A DNA stretch of 64,000 nt from Fasciola hepatica (GCA_948099385.1 CANUEZ040000031.1:1419001-1483000); one strand, 5' to 3'; shown: positions 49,041 to 61,170, counted from the first letter of the stretch. The notes: generated from the letters alone by a model not told the origin. A program made the numbers and translations.

Positions 49041-49272
49041 TCTATACCTACTCAATCCTAAATTAAATAACCTCATATGTACGTGACTACACTTCATAAC
49101 TGATGTCACCAACAGTGCTCAATCTAATCTAACCAAGCATATGGAAAATCACATTCTGTATGTATAACCGCGGAATCTCATCCATCCGACAACAATGGAC
49201 TTTTAGTTGGTTCTTTGAGTATTTACGCTGTTATGAGGTCTCCTGCTACGGCCATCAGTGTTGTGTAGCATC

Positions 49273-49392
49273 ATGTGGAAGAGATTTAGTTTCATTTTAT
49301 ACATTACCATTTTGATTCCGACTACTGTGTTTACCACCAGTAACATATTCACCTGCAATGGTATTTTACTTGCAATAAGGCACATGGCATCC
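49273..49392 (+). CDS. Candidate signal-peptide first exon
   Basis: From ATG 49,273 the frame reads M-W-K-R-F-S-F-I-L-Y-I-T-I-L-I-P-T-T-V-F, a clear secretory signal, followed by S-N-I-F-T-C-N-G. A consensus donor, GCATCC|GTGAGT, ends a 40-codon exon in phase 0. The T-C-N-G after the signal resembles S-C-N-G at 61.1 kb. The next candidate exon (49,624) starts in phase 2, so an intermediate exon or different junction would be needed to join them. Confidence 0.45.
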
Positions 49393-49623
49393 GTGAGTAA
49401 ACGATCGAGGACTACAAAAAAGCCTAAAATAGCTATTTATAGGTCCATTATTAGACAAAATGGGAGTGTGTTGAGTGTGTGGACAGGAATGGAGTGCGAC
49501 TGTGCACATCATCGTCTTCGTAGCAGAAGGTTCAGAAAAATTGAATGATATTCACAGAATTTAGGGCTTGGTATTTTTTCATAGCCTTCCGTCTAGCTGG
49601 TCTTGTAGTATCCTTTCCTTTAG

Positions 49624-49811
49624 GTGTACAACAAATGATACGATACCAAAAATATCCGAGTCATATCCTCGGATCAAAACAACTCAATATCGTCAATTAT
49701 TTATGACTGATTTTCCAGAGATAGGGATATTGCACCTTTGGGACCATATCAGAAGTAGCAATACATTCATTTGGATTAGGCAAGAAAAAGAGTATCTAAA
49801 GGATCCCTGTC
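49624..49811 (+). CDS. Candidate internal exon, lectin-like first half
   Basis: 188 bases lie between an acceptor (TTTCCTTTAG) and a consensus donor (CCCTGTC|GTAAGT), starting in phase 2. It encodes C-T-T-N-D-T, K-T-T-Q-Y-R-Q-L-F-M-T-D-F, H-L-W-D-H-I-R-S-S-N-T-F-I-W-I-R and K-D-P-C. The F-I-W-I strand after a short helix-like region parallels S-V-W-L-N-L at 34.6 kb and F-A-I-V-I at 41.3 kb. Together with the upstream signal-peptide exon this is the best plus-strand family member. A possible 39-base micro-exon follows at about 49,989-50,027 (after TCATCCTCAG, before GTATGA). Confidence 0.38.
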
Positions 49812-50499
49812 GTAAGTTATTTTCCAGTTGATTCTCTTGGCTGTTTGTTTGCTAGCATAGTTATTTCGGATTGGATTGGAGTAGATTATTCTGAAGGAAG
49901 ATTGTCTTGAAGCGAAAAGAGATGAAACACATATACGTTTTGCTTATAACTTTGGACGCACACAAGTAAAATATTTTTCATCCTCAGTTACTTTTCTCCC
50001 TCAATTTCGCATTCTGATCCACCGAGGTATGATCTGTTTGCAATCGGTTCTTCCGTTTTCATCAAAATCTCGTCTCCGTAATTTCTCATTTTGGCTATTG
50101 TTTCAAATTAGAACCGATGTGCTCTTTTCCCCAATATGTGTACGCTTTTTAAATCATCCACAAGGACTACTGTTTGTCATCTGCATACAGTACGACATTG
50201 CGAACAAAACATAAACGATACCCGCAAAAGTAATACCGTTTGTGATAAAAACAAGAATTTTTAGTAAGCTATATCATCAATCCCAAATGGCCCATAAAGA
50301 ACAGTGTGAGGTTTGTTCTCAGGCAGTAATAAAACTACATGGAAGCAATTTGAAAAAACATTACTGGACTCTTTGGATCATTCGTGAATATATATCGAAA
50401 TATCTTGTGTGCTGAGCTGCTTTCATCGGGAGCTGAAGAACTAGAATGTGGGCAAGTCGGATGTCAGTTTCGCTGACCACAAATTGTTATATATTTATA

Positions 50500-51000
50500 T
50501 AGGTAAATGTACATGTACATATATATTTAAATATAGCAAGTAGTATATGAACATGGGGATGACATTTCCCAGAAAGCACGAGAGCGGTTTTGCAGTGGTG
50601 TCTGCCTATCAGGTATACGTACATGGTACTATTCTGCCCATTCGGTATGAGAGCTTACAGAAACCGCCTGTTTGTTCGTTGGGTTGGCAGTGACCTAAAC
50701 ACGAATTACTAACAGAAATCGCAGTTATCATTCATTTGTGGATTATTCAATGAAGATTATCGCCTCACAATCAAGATGATTCGAACAAAATCCTAGCGAA
50801 TATATATCGCAATCGAATGAGTAGTTGAAAGACACTTCGCTGACAACTCAAAAAAATGGTCTGATTCGACCCACTGGATTTGACCACCAGGTTCTGGCTA
50901 CTTCCGATGCTTAGAATCCTGGCCTGGGTGACGTGCCGTGATGCATAGCGAGCTATCGCTCAACCACACAAAAAAAAACAACCCACACGACATACACCGA
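50500..51000 (-). mobile_element. Region with tRNA-like SINE candidate at 50,865-50,975
   Basis: On the minus strand GTGGTTGAGCGATAGCTCGC (an A-box-like start) is followed about 85 bases later by GTGGGTCGAATCAG, a B-box-like motif. The spacing is a little long for a tRNA. The tail does not match the 13.6-kb SINE. The rest of the interval is AT-rich with no gene seen. Confidence 0.3.
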
Positions 51001-51407
51001 CCGGCTCACCGGAATAGTGAGCATCAAATTCTGTTCAAACCACTCATCCGAGACATTTTATATAAGTCGTAGTTTGCATAGGTGATGTAATGGTGAAACA
51101 ATTAGAAGCCTTGTACGCTTTTATCAAGTCACCATAGTATTTCAAAGGAACTTGGCTATCTTCGGGCTCAAAAGATTTTCATATCGAGTCAAATCAAGAC
51201 AAAATAATTATTTCCAATATGCACTGTGGTGGTGGAATTTTAAGCAGTACCTAGCTTTACTCATACCAATACCACAAAATGAAAGCAGCGGTCGCGAAAA
51301 TATAAAATACGATAAGAAGTGATCTGTAGTACTTAATATTAAACGTTGTTCAATTTGTGCGTCACATGCAGCATAACATAATGGGCCTGCAAGGAAGGGA
51401 TGCTGTG

Positions 51408-51900
51408 TCAATAATCTTGACAATGGAAGACGGTAAATAGTATAACTAATACCATGAAACCTCGTGAGGTTCCATCGCATTTCCAGGTCACCATCCCAAG
51501 CGGAAAATCGCTGATCCAATAAAACGCAGTCTCATCACTTCCCCAGGATTTTTCATCCATTATTGAACTGTGATATTCTCTTCCATAAGCCGTCATATAG
51601 ATTGACACATTCACTTTTCCATAACAAATAGCGTTCGTCGACGGAAGTCAAGCTCCAGTGAAATCCAATACACAACTTATTTCTCCACTTTTACCGTAGT
51701 TCAACCTTTGGTTAACCAATGGATGTTGTAATACCCGATAGACTACACTGAAAATCGAGTTTCTCCGATAAGAGATATTTTCCGCCTCATTTCTTGACTG
51801 ATTACTTACTTTGATTGTTGATTCTGAGTAGTTCACAACAACGTTACCTGTGAAACTGTACCATAACATATGGCATATACAGTCTCCAGTTTTACTCAAA
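51408..51900 (-). CDS. Candidate terminal exon: extracellular domain + C-terminal membrane anchor, one in-frame TGA
   Basis: Begins after an acceptor (ATGCTCACAG) in phase 2 and reads C-I-C-H-M-L-W-Y-S-F-T-G, N-I-S-Y-R-R-N-S-I-F-S-V-V-Y, K-S-G-E-I-S-C-V-L-D-F-T-G-A, then TGA at 51,650-51,648. In the same frame it continues with C-Y-G-K-V-N-V-S-I-Y-M, Y-H-S-S-I-M-D-E-K-S-W, F-Y-W-I-S-D, W-K-C-D-G, and a hydrophobic tail G-F-M-V-L-V-I-L-F-T-V-F with H-C-Q-D-Y before the stop at 51,408. Frame continuity across the TGA argues for a recent nonsense mutation or polymorphism. The tail predicts a single membrane span or GPI signal. The pre-TGA part looks like an immunoglobulin- or lectin-type strand set. 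Confidence 0.45.
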
Positions 51901-53797
51901 CTGTGAGCATTTTTTTATAAAACTAACGTGGATCCCGGTCATCAAAGACTGCAATCTGGTCAAAACCTTCCACTCGGGGTGAGTACCCTTGATATCCATC
52001 TCAAAGGTTTAAACACTCATTCAGGAAATGCTCAATCACGTTTGCAACAGCATGTGCCAGGTTGTTTTTGCGCAGCCCTTGGAACACCAAATTGGGCATG
52101 GTAACCATAGCACTAATGACACTGATATTATCTAGCATGTTACGAAGACTTTATTGATTTCAAGACTGAATATATTAAATATATTTTGTAAACTTCGGGC
52201 GGTATGTTTTGGCTAAACTTTGGACAGAGATTTATGAATGAGACATCAGGGTTATTCACTCCGAGCGACTTCCAATTACGAGAAGTAACTAAAGTACAGT
52301 AGAATATTTTCCTGTGAAAATTGTGGAAGCTGGCACATACGCTGATCCTAGCGCGACTCGGTGAATACGCAATTTGTTTACCTTAAACTGGCAGAGAATC
52401 GCAGAGCAGTTCGAAGTTTGGTACAAAAGAATTTGCCGAAGCATGTGACATAGGCAAATTCACATCAAGATAAAATATGATTACTACCACAAAATGAACT
52501 GATCATAGTATTATTCAAATAAACTGATGCAATCGTCATCCGAACAATCATCAGCACCATCAATATCACGAAGGTTGGTGGCTGTATCTTCTGCAGTACT
52601 GAAGTGATATCCGGTAGTTGAACCAACTCCAACCCAACAGTTCATGTAAGCAAACAAATCATGACTTAAAACGAAACTGCTAAGCAAGAGCTAACAGTTA
52701 GAAATATCTTACTGTCGTTAGTTTCAGTCGATATTGAAAAACCCTTCCATCGCCAAAAGGTGGCGTCAGTATGCTGGGTACTTCCAGCGTGTCGCGCAAA
52801 ATCTCACACCTGAACGTACACAATTAGATGCAGAAAGAAAAAAGTGGACTGGTCAACAAACATAACCCTACGACCATAGTCATCCCACTTTTTTGGCTTA
52901 AACTGAAGCACATGGGAATCAGAAGTTGTTTAGGCATTGACTTCTAAAATACCATAAACGATGAGATGAATAAGAGCTATCTGGTTAAGGTCCCACTATG
53001 AACTCGTATACAAAGGGCCGTTCTCGTTCTGTGAACAGTCGGACACCAATAATTACTGTCAATGATTTCGCCCGTTTTATTTTATACTCACAAACGTCTG
53101 TGTCGTAAACTTTGAATATAAGGGCAAAGCTAGTGAGGAAACGTTTTCAGCAATTCCATGGTTGGCAAAAGAATATAAAGAAAACGAGTGTGAGGGTTGA
53201 TTTAAAGTGGGAAATGAAATGGTAGAATCGAAATTGGACACTATCCTCAGTTAGATGACTAAATATGTTGTACCATTAGATCGTTCATTACTTGATCTCT
53301 GTGTACAAGTAGGAAGTCAGGTTGAGATGGAACTACTGATGCATGGCAACGTGTACGGATGAAGTACTGGAAAATGTGAGCAATCAAAATAGTAAAAACA
53401 GCTGAAATAATGTGGGTAAAGTTACTGATTGGTATTATCCCTTGAGTAGATGATGGAATAAAAATATCTCACCGTTTACCAAGAACTGATCATTGAAATG
53501 TTTGATTATTTGCTGCAATCGGGGCTTGGAATAGCACCATTGTTTTTAGGGTTTTCCACATCCTATGGTTATTATAGTGTTTCCGTTTGATGAACGTGGA
53601 TAGATTTTCACTGCGTATTCTCAGTTAGATTTGCACCTTAGTTCGCTGCCTCAATGGAATAGCTTCCAGTGATTAGAAGAGAAGCCATCGGGTGGAAAAC
53701 GCATTGAAACACATTACGTCGTTTTAAGAGGTACCCGAGCATTTTGGAACACGGAGCGGTTGTAAAAGCTTAGTCAGTCTGCTGGAATTGCCAGCTT

Positions 53798-53990
53798 TTA
53801 TGCACAACGACTGATCAAGACCAGTAATGAAATTGTTGAAAAAGCCACCACTGAAAAGTTCCATAACACGAGCGCAGCTACAGTTGCAACACACGTATCG
53901 ATAGGGAAAATATATCGAAAATTGCTTGGATAATACAGCTTCTGGTCAGTAAAATGCAATTGATAATTTTTTATTGAGAGATTTGAGGGT
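53798..53990 (-). CDS. Candidate terminal exon with hydrophobic tail
   Basis: The minus-strand frame contains K-N-Y-Q-L-H-F-T-D-Q-K, F-R-Y-I-F-P-I-D-T-C, then a long hydrophobic run including V-A-A-L-V-L-W and T-I-S-L-L-V-L-I-S-R-C-A to a stop at 53,798. The layout (strand, Cys, membrane tail, stop) mirrors 51,408-51,900. Similarity is only at the level of pattern. Confidence 0.28.
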
Positions 53991-54669
53991 TGGCGCGAAT
54001 TGCGCGTATGTTGCTCGTGTACGATTCGTAAGTACATATGAAGAAAGGTCGATGATTCGGAGCACGATTGTTGTATCAGGAGACACCAACATGTACATCC
54101 ATAAAGAAAGGTTTGATGATCTTTGTCCGAGTGGTAAAAGCACTAAGACATGTAAGGACGCTGAGCAAAGAGTGGTTGTGAGATAACATCCGACCTAGGA
54201 AATAAATTCAGTTTGGAGATTTAAAAAATGGAACAGTGTATTTGGTAAATCATAGACGATCGCACGATGATTTTGCAACCACTAATCGTATCCGAAGATA
54301 CTAGAAGGTTTTACTACTGTAAAAAGGACGTTTCCGCTAAGATAAAGTGTCACACGTGAATAAACGAGTTAAGATCAACCGAATTCCGATGTGAACTTTT
54401 CGATTTCACTGTATTTGATATGGTTCATGGTTCTTACACTTGTTCCTTGTTATGGTGGTTTAGAATCTGGAATCTAGGGGCAACCTAATCGTACCAGTAG
54501 TGTTTGTATAATCTATATATTATGATAATTGCCCCAGAATAAACAAAGATAAAACTAAATTAAACAGTGTTTCCCTATAGATAATTCACATTTGAAAATG
54601 TGATTGTTTGCGAAGAAACTATTAGTGATATGAAGTTCCCACACTTATCCGCATCTTAGGGATCCCGCT

Positions 54670-54850
54670 TTTTGATTTCTCATTTGTAACAAAATTAAGC
54701 GTCAAGATAACACTTTGATCCAGTTTTCCTTGATTTTCAAGAACCAGATGAACATATCTGAAGCTGTCTCCAGCTGAAGCCGACATCTACATCCAATACG
54801 GTCCAGGATACATTTGCGGTCGCGTTGTAATCCTCCAGATAAAATAGTTA
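54670..54850 (-). pseudogene. Extracellular beta-domain fragment in two frames
   Basis: One minus-strand frame has D-Y-N-A-T-A-N-V-S-W-T-V-L-D-V-D-V-G; a second continues with G-D-S-F-R-Y-V-H-L-V-L-E-N-Q-G-K and S-V-I-L-T-L-N-F-V-T-N-E. The alternation of hydrophobic residues and the N-x-S/T sites suggest a secreted beta domain, and the last strand matches the pattern at 17.4, 40.5 and 59.6 kb. The frame change without a splice site suggests decay. Confidence 0.28.
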
Positions 54851-57190
54851 CATACAATTGCGATATGTATTTGTCTTATGACTATGTCTTGATTTTACAG
54901 AGAAACTTTACAATGAATCCATTTGACTGATCATCACATGACCACGAAAAATAACCATATTATTCAGACGATATACACCTCCAATTTCTTATTTGTCAGA
55001 TGTTTCGTCTTAGAAGCGATTGACCTCTGAAAAGTATGTGCCACTGATGGAAATTATAAGGTAAGGAATAATTATATCAATACCAGGTTGATCTTACCAT
55101 CAGCTATATCTGCGCGGTTAAGTGGGCCACCGAAAGCATGTTCATCGTGCAGCTCATTCGAAACTAAAATAAAACGCGTTCCGAAGGCCAATCAGTTTCT
55201 GTGTGGGAAGATTAGACAACAAACATGTAATGCAATTGAGGGCAGTAATTTTATGCTTTCATCGAACTACCGATGGAATGAATCTTCAGTTTCATTGGTC
55301 TCGTAATATGCTATGTAGATCATTCTGTTTTTCAGAGTAATGCATAACTTCTTCCCTACAGCTGGAATAATTTGACGTTTGATCTTCATGACACGTTTTC
55401 AACACGGTTACGAATTAGTGCCATTGGTCTGACTGATAGCTTTACTTCTCTTTTGAGTAAATATATTTCCATATTATATTTATTGCCTGAGACCAATCAC
55501 AAGTGATTTGATACTGAATATATATGATCAGTATTTTAGCCGATCGAATTTCCCCCGATAATCTTACTTCCTCTGGTAACAAAATGACACATTAATCCAT
55601 GTTCCAACGCTCATTCGCTACCAACAGCCTCAGTCAGGTAGTTTATTACCCATGCAGGTAGGCAACAGGGGATTCTGCTTCCCTAGCCCATCAAATAACC
55701 AACTCCTTGAACTTATCAGCAACGTGTACACAATGTGCTTCCCTGAACTACTCGTCCCCATCTATTTTCATAACACAGTTTGTGTTTTTCTGTTTAACAC
55801 CCACTTCTATAGGTATAACTGCTTGGCATTCTCACAAGCACAACTCAGCATCCAAGTCGGGGTTTTGTAGATATTCAAGCCTTTGATGAGTAAATCCAGG
55901 ATGGATTACGGAGCAGTCTTTTTGTTTCTTCTGTTATCTTCATGCATTAGTGATACGAACGATTTTACCGGCATTCCTTCTAGGTGTGCTGATGGTTTGT
56001 CGCTCTCAGTAGCTGTTGATAAAACTTAGGCTCCCAGTAGAGTTTCCAGTGGTCTTGATCCTATTGCACCGACAATACCAGATGCGCTTTCGTTCCGGAA
56101 TATTCCCAAATCCTTAACAAGTGGATCCAACCCTTAGCATAGCTTCTCACAAGATCTGGCATCCACACATTTCATGTTCCTTTGATCAACGAGAGAAACA
56201 ATAATAACTTATTTTGAATGTGACACGATTGTCTGTGTGCAAAACTTATAGTAATAGCTTGCAGAAAATGTACCGTAACAGACTAGCCATTGGATTTAAG
56301 TCACGAATGATAAAATAAGTGTTTCGAATACTTCTTCATGTTTTTTCTTTTAAGGCGATATTGGTTAAATATTTTGAGAAGCCCGAAGAAATATAAACAG
56401 GATCGAAGAAAAAGTGTATCCATAGTGGAAACAACGTTCCACCCAATCGGAAACGGCATGTATTGTCCCGGATGTTGTGAACGCCGAATGAAGCAGTTCA
56501 AGCCGGGTGAAATAATACGGTCGAAAACGGGCCGTTGTTCGCAATAAAAAACGTGCCGTTGATCCTAATTATTTGTGATTTTAATTCTCTTGTCTTTTGT
56601 TTTATTTGGCAAACAACTTTGAATATCGAATAACTTTCCGTCCAAAACGGGTTCTGATGGCCGAGACTGAAATGATGCGTTCTCTCCTTAAGTCCAACAA
56701 AAAGCAAAATGAGTCAGTAAAACATCAATCTTCATTCACTATGATTCAGAATAGTTCACTTGATAGTATAAGTGAAAAAACCGTTTACCAGACATGATCA
56801 ATCATTCCTTTGAATTTGCCTTCCATGAAAGGGATCCTGTGAGCAATACGAGTATTTATTTTTATGCACACTGACACGCAACGCCGAGTGGTTCATTTCC
56901 AGTTCACCAACTTTCTAATCATGTTTGACGAGAAGGAATAAAAATTATGTTCTGATTTGAATCTAAAATGAGAAACGTAGATGCGTATAATATGCTAATT
57001 TCCAGTGTATCTTCAACATTTTACAATCTTCATGTATCCATGACTGAAATCCCCTTACGAATAAACTTAACATGTAAGAGCGAATGGTGACAGTTTTGAA
57101 AAGTGGTTTTGCAGTAGGACTGGCAGTTCTGAACGCGAGTTGATTTATATACAATCTGCAAAGTGAGGATAGACAAAGGGTGTCGGTTCT
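54851..57190. other. Unassigned DNA
   Basis: Short frames only. A plus-strand stretch at 56,338-56,544 contains G-M-Y-C-P-G-C-C-E-R-R and may be a Cys-containing extracellular piece, but I have no second line of evidence. No repeats were recognised. Confidence 0.4.
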
Positions 57191-57209
57191 TTCACGACAA
57201 AAAATGGAA

Positions 57210-57652
57210 CAAAAGTGAGCACCTCAAAGTTGTTTTACCACATCCTTATACGGATGATCGAGACACTTATATAGTTGGTGATATGCATAAACGTGCATTC
57301 CCATTTCAAAATTTACGCCGATGAATTCGATAAGTTAACAAATTTGTATACGACATCAATTCACAAATATGTGAGGATACCTAGTTTGAACGAACATACA
57401 TCTACCATAGTTTTATATCACAATTGCGATAGTACTGTTCCCATTGCATCCAATTCTCTGTAACTTAGGTTACTTCTATATGCAATGTGTTTATGAAAAT
57501 ATATGTGATACCACGGGCTATATCGTGTTTTATTGTGCGTATTGTTCCTTTCTTCAGGTCAGAAATAATGAAAGCCAGTTAGTTTCCTTCTTCAAAGCAA
57601 CGAAATCAATTTTTATGTTCGATGAGACGATGACCATTGTGAAGCAGCTATG
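57210..57652 (+). pseudogene. Candidate extracellular-family fragments, plus strand
   Basis: Three consecutive pieces lie here. One frame reads K-V-V-L-P-H-P-Y-T-D-D-R-D-T-Y-I-V. A shifted frame reads H-F-K-I-Y-A-D-E-F-D-K-L and S-T-I-V-L-Y-H-N-C-D to a stop at 57,463. After an acceptor-like CTTTCTTCAG (57,556) comes V-R-N-N-E-S-Q-L-V-S-F-F to a stop at 57,652. F-K-I-Y resembles F-Q-I-Y-S-P-K at 63.1 kb and A-E-V-F-N-S-K at 34.4 kb. Probably a broken copy. Confidence 0.22.
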
Positions 57653-58468
57653 AACTCCGAAAGTATATGAGAGAGTGTCAAACGTCTCACCACAATCAAA
57701 AAATTCGAAAATATATAGATCAGTTTAGCGAAATAAGACAGACACTTGAAGCATAACATTGCAGTCTTCAAAGCCGAATGATGGATCTAAGAGCACTGAA
57801 AATGATAATTTTCTGAAATGGTCAAGATTGTGTTGGTCAACTTATCATGAAAAACACATCCAACCGGAAAGTATTATTTTCCATTAAAGTTTCGCCAACG
57901 GTGAAATTGTAAATACATTGTGAACGGCTCCTGACGAAATTATTTTGTGGCATGGCAAACGGCGATCCCATTCGAGATGATAACTATAATTACATACAAT
58001 AAATCACTTTGAAGATATGAAAATGTGTTTCTCTGATATGGAAAGCTTCTCCAAGATTCCCAAAACTGTTGGCTTCCATCGAGTGTATTCTTTGGAATGA
58101 AGCGTAACTTCTTTTTTCACTACATTTTCGAAGGTGACATGTGCAGATTTTCCACTTTCTGTTATCAGGAGTTGAGGGACTAAACAATTAGGAATACGGT
58201 AATCACTGGATAAGGAATCACCAAATCAGTTCACTATTTACAGTTTTATATGTGCATGGTTTTGTGATATGAGTCCGCCATTACCAAGTTGCCAATAATA
58301 ATTAATTGAGAATCAGCGAAAACCACATCAGAAGAATGCAACATAATATCAATTTGGGAAACACCCGTTTTGCTTCAGATATGGCATGCAATACAATAAT
58401 TATTACTGAATCCAAATTCAGTGTTCCCCCCGGACTGGTAATAGCCATTTGACTAACAGGACGATAAT

Positions 58469-58527
58469 GTAACAGACAGATATGATCATCTGTGTGTGGT
58501 CAGTGTCACATCCATGTATATATATAT

Positions 58528-58603
<76 letters not shown>

Positions 58604-58646
58604 ATTTGACACTGACCACAAACAGATGGCCACATCTGCCTGTTAC
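58469..58646. repeat. (TA)n tract enclosed by 47-bp inverted repeats
   Basis: Left arm 58,469-58,515 begins GTAACAGACAGAT and ends GTGTCACATCCAT. Right arm 58,600-58,646, read on the opposite strand, begins GTAACAGGCAGAT and ends GTGTCAAATCCAT. Only about six of 47 positions differ. Between them lie about 84 bases of almost pure TA with one AATA interruption. The whole unit is a near-perfect palindrome able to form a long hairpin or cruciform. Each arm also contains a smaller self-complementary core (CAGATATGATCATCTG on the left). It could be a miniature inverted-repeat element; no target-site duplication was identified. Confidence 0.93.
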
Positions 58647-59131
58647 AGTAAAGACAATGTGCCTTCTGATGAGATTCTGAATTGCATGTGAGCATAAATA
58701 ACGACTATCTTTCGGTTCGCAGGAACAATGTAGCATCATATTCCTGTCCAAATCCCTTACTGATGAATTCTTGCAAATCCAGAGCAAAGTTAAAATTGGT
58801 CTTTACCATGATTGGTTTTGTTTGGCTGTTCTAAACACTGGAATCTGCGGAGAAACTTCAGACAAGGTGAATGGAGAACGAATGCTGTCTATGATTTTGC
58901 AATAGCATATACAAATGTTCAACGGTTGTTTCATGTCCCATTATTCGAGAAAGGTTGATGACAGGTAACGAATAACTGGCTAAAAAGATGCAGCTGTGGG
59001 TACCCTACTGTTGAATCAGTGAACAAAAATGTTGTTTACCCCGGGGATATTTCCATAATGCGCTGCACAAGAAAAATGTTTCATATCGATATATTCTCAC
59101 AGTAGTACCTTGATGAAGAACTCAATATACT

Positions 59132-59353
59132 ATGCCCGATACCACATGTAGTTTAGAAATCATAACTGAAGTCAATGTGAGACTCGCGAATACAATTCAG
59201 ACGTACGAATTTGTTAGAAAAGAACTAATAGCAGAGAAATGTGCCTCCCAATTTGCTGTTTATTGTAAATTTCGTTCATTCACATTTGTGAGTGATTTGC
59301 TTTGGTTCATACCTGCGAAGAATCTTTCGAAGTTTGTGAGGTGCGTGCTCTAA
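59132..59353 (+). CDS. Candidate extracellular-family fragment
   Basis: A plus-strand frame of 73 codons: T-C-S-L-E-I, E-V-N-V-R-L-A-N, Y-E-F-V-R-K-E-L-I-A-E-K-C, A-V-Y-C-K-F-R-S-F-T-F-V-S-D-L-L-W-F. V-N-V-R-L...E-F...L-x-x-E-K resembles V-N-V-S-I...E-Y...M-D-E-K at 51.5 kb. Three Cys are present, with no signal peptide and no clear splice sites. Confidence 0.22.
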   Translation: MPDTTCSLEIITEVNVRLANTIQTYEFVRKELIAEKCASQFAVYCKFRSFTFVSDLLWFIPAKNLSKFVRCVL

Positions 59354-59528
59354 ACTCACATATTCAAACGTTTATCCGAAAATAGGATTGAAAGACACAA
59401 TTTATATTCTCCTGAAATCAAGTGCACTCCAATTCAAGTTCATTTCCAGTTGTGCACCCTGTGGGATGACTATTCAGAATTCACGTTTGTGGTGACAAAT
59501 CCTTGGGCACATTATTTCATCGGAGAAA

Positions 59529-59795
59529 TTACAGAGTAGCAACTATCCTATAGAAATTTCCTAATATACCGCTATGTGTCAGAAGATGGCTGGTAAATGG
59601 ATGTGTATTGGGTGCACATAGACGTTCATCGTCTTCACTCCGGTTGTCTTCGAATATCACTGAGAGCCAAAGACTAACGTGATGCCCATCATGCGTTTTC
59701 TGATCAGTTGGGAAGTCGTAAGTGATCAGGTCAATCTTTTCGTTCTGTTTCACTTCATTCAGAGTTAAGCCGTGCATAACACCGTCAGTTCTCAA
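59529..59795 (-). CDS. Candidate extracellular beta-domain exon
   Basis: A minus-strand frame of 88 codons: L-T-L-N-E-V-K-Q-N-E-K-I-D-L-I-T-Y-D-F, then H-V-S-L-W-L-S-V-I-F-E-D-N and E-R-L-C-A-P-N. The two-strand pattern with a charged turn matches 17.4 kb (Y-D-S-R-F ... S-L-T-F-K-V-R-F) and, less closely, 40.5 and 54.7 kb. It ends in a stop at 59,529. No named domain is assigned. Confidence 0.3.
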   Translation of the reverse strand: MRTDGVMHGLTLNEVKQNEKIDLITYDFPTDQKTHDGHHVSLWLSVIFEDNRSEDDERLCAPNTHPFTSHLLTHSGILGNFYRIVATL

Positions 59796-60919
59796 GTATA
59801 ACTTACGAAATAAGTGCTTGACATTCTGGACGAAATTCTCAAACGTACTTTCACAACTATTTGATAACCATATAATTTCAACCGTGATCAGTGGACCAGG
59901 TCAGATTTCGAAATCCCTTGGGTGGAGGTATTTATGCCAGTTTCTTCAAAAAACTGACATTGTTTCATCCGCTTGAAAAATGTTAATGCGTATAACATAG
60001 CGAACGATTGATAATTCCACAACTGACATCTTTATACAACATTTGCTACGTATTTTGAACCACTCTTTCTCAACTTACCACATTTATTTCGTGGTCACCG
60101 TTTTCTCAACGATCAAGGCACTTGCTTTTGACTTTTATGGCCATGCTTTCTTGGTGAGATAACTTTGGTGACATTTGACATGGTAAAGAGTCGCGCTGAC
60201 GCATGACACTTGGGTCATTTGGGTCAAATTTCCTTTTCTCGCTCGTATTGACGAATCGTGGACTTTCGGCTTCTTTGCGTTGATTTTTGGCTGCCACACT
60301 CAGGAAACGTTTCGTTAAGCCTGACGACCAAAAGACTAGTACATTCTATCTACTCTTTCTGATCGTCTGTTCTGTTTGTGCAGACTTTTTCCATGATTTT
60401 GAAAACTCTTATATTGACTGAGGCGTAACGTGAAAGGCAAAATCATGATGTGGTTTTATTTTACTCCAGAAATGGTGCCGCAGAATTTGCGGAGTAATCT
60501 TATTTTGATTGGGGTTCAGCATCGACTTGGGCTACGCGTAGCTTCGAGGATCCGATGAGCCATCTAGAACTTGTGAGGTTAAGTATTTGATGGATTGAGC
60601 AACGAATCGTTCAACAGACTTCATTATGACCAGGACTTCCATGTTTTGGTCGAACCACATCTTTATGAAGTGAGCCACACATTCTATTCAGCAAATTTTA
60701 GGGAGCTCTTGGTAAATCGTAGTTACCAGGAAAGTTTTAGTTTGGGTAATTTCTGCCACATAGCGTACACGCTGAAATATCCGAAGTGGTTAAGCGACCC
60801 CCACGAAATAATGAATGAATCATAGTCTGGTCAGCGAGTCCAGTAGTAGTTCAAATCTAAAATTAGTGCGTCTATTGCTAGAAAAATCAGCAGCAGCAAG
60901 CACTGGGGTAACAAACATC

Positions 60920-61170
60920 GATTGGGAGGAAATCCAATGAACTACGCCTGCAATCGGAGGATCACAGATACCATCGTTTACGATAGCCGTCGACCGGGAA
61001 CGACTGCCAAATGGATAAATGCCTTTGCTAGGATACACATACAGCTGGTGATTTTATTGATGGTGGTGCATTTGTTTTCGGAAATAATTCAGTTTGATAC
61101 GAGCTGCAATGGAAACGAGAGCCAACTGACGTGCTTTATGATAAATTTGTACACCGTCTGCAATGAATAA
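60920..61170 (+). pseudogene. Decayed signal-peptide exon, family member
   Basis: The plus-strand frame contains A-R-I-H-I-Q-L-V-I-L-L-M-V-V-H-L-F-S, then D-T-S-C-N-G-N-E-S-Q-L-T-C-F, ending at 61,168. The hydrophobic run followed by S-C-N-G parallels the 49.3-kb signal exon (T-C-N-G), but the initiating ATG is missing from this frame (the nearest one is in the middle of the hydrophobic run). Probably a dead copy. Confidence 0.25.

Noticed and set aside
58492..58695. Long Ile-Tyr repeat proteins around the TA tract
   Set aside because: They are just translations of the (TA)n microsatellite on both strands.
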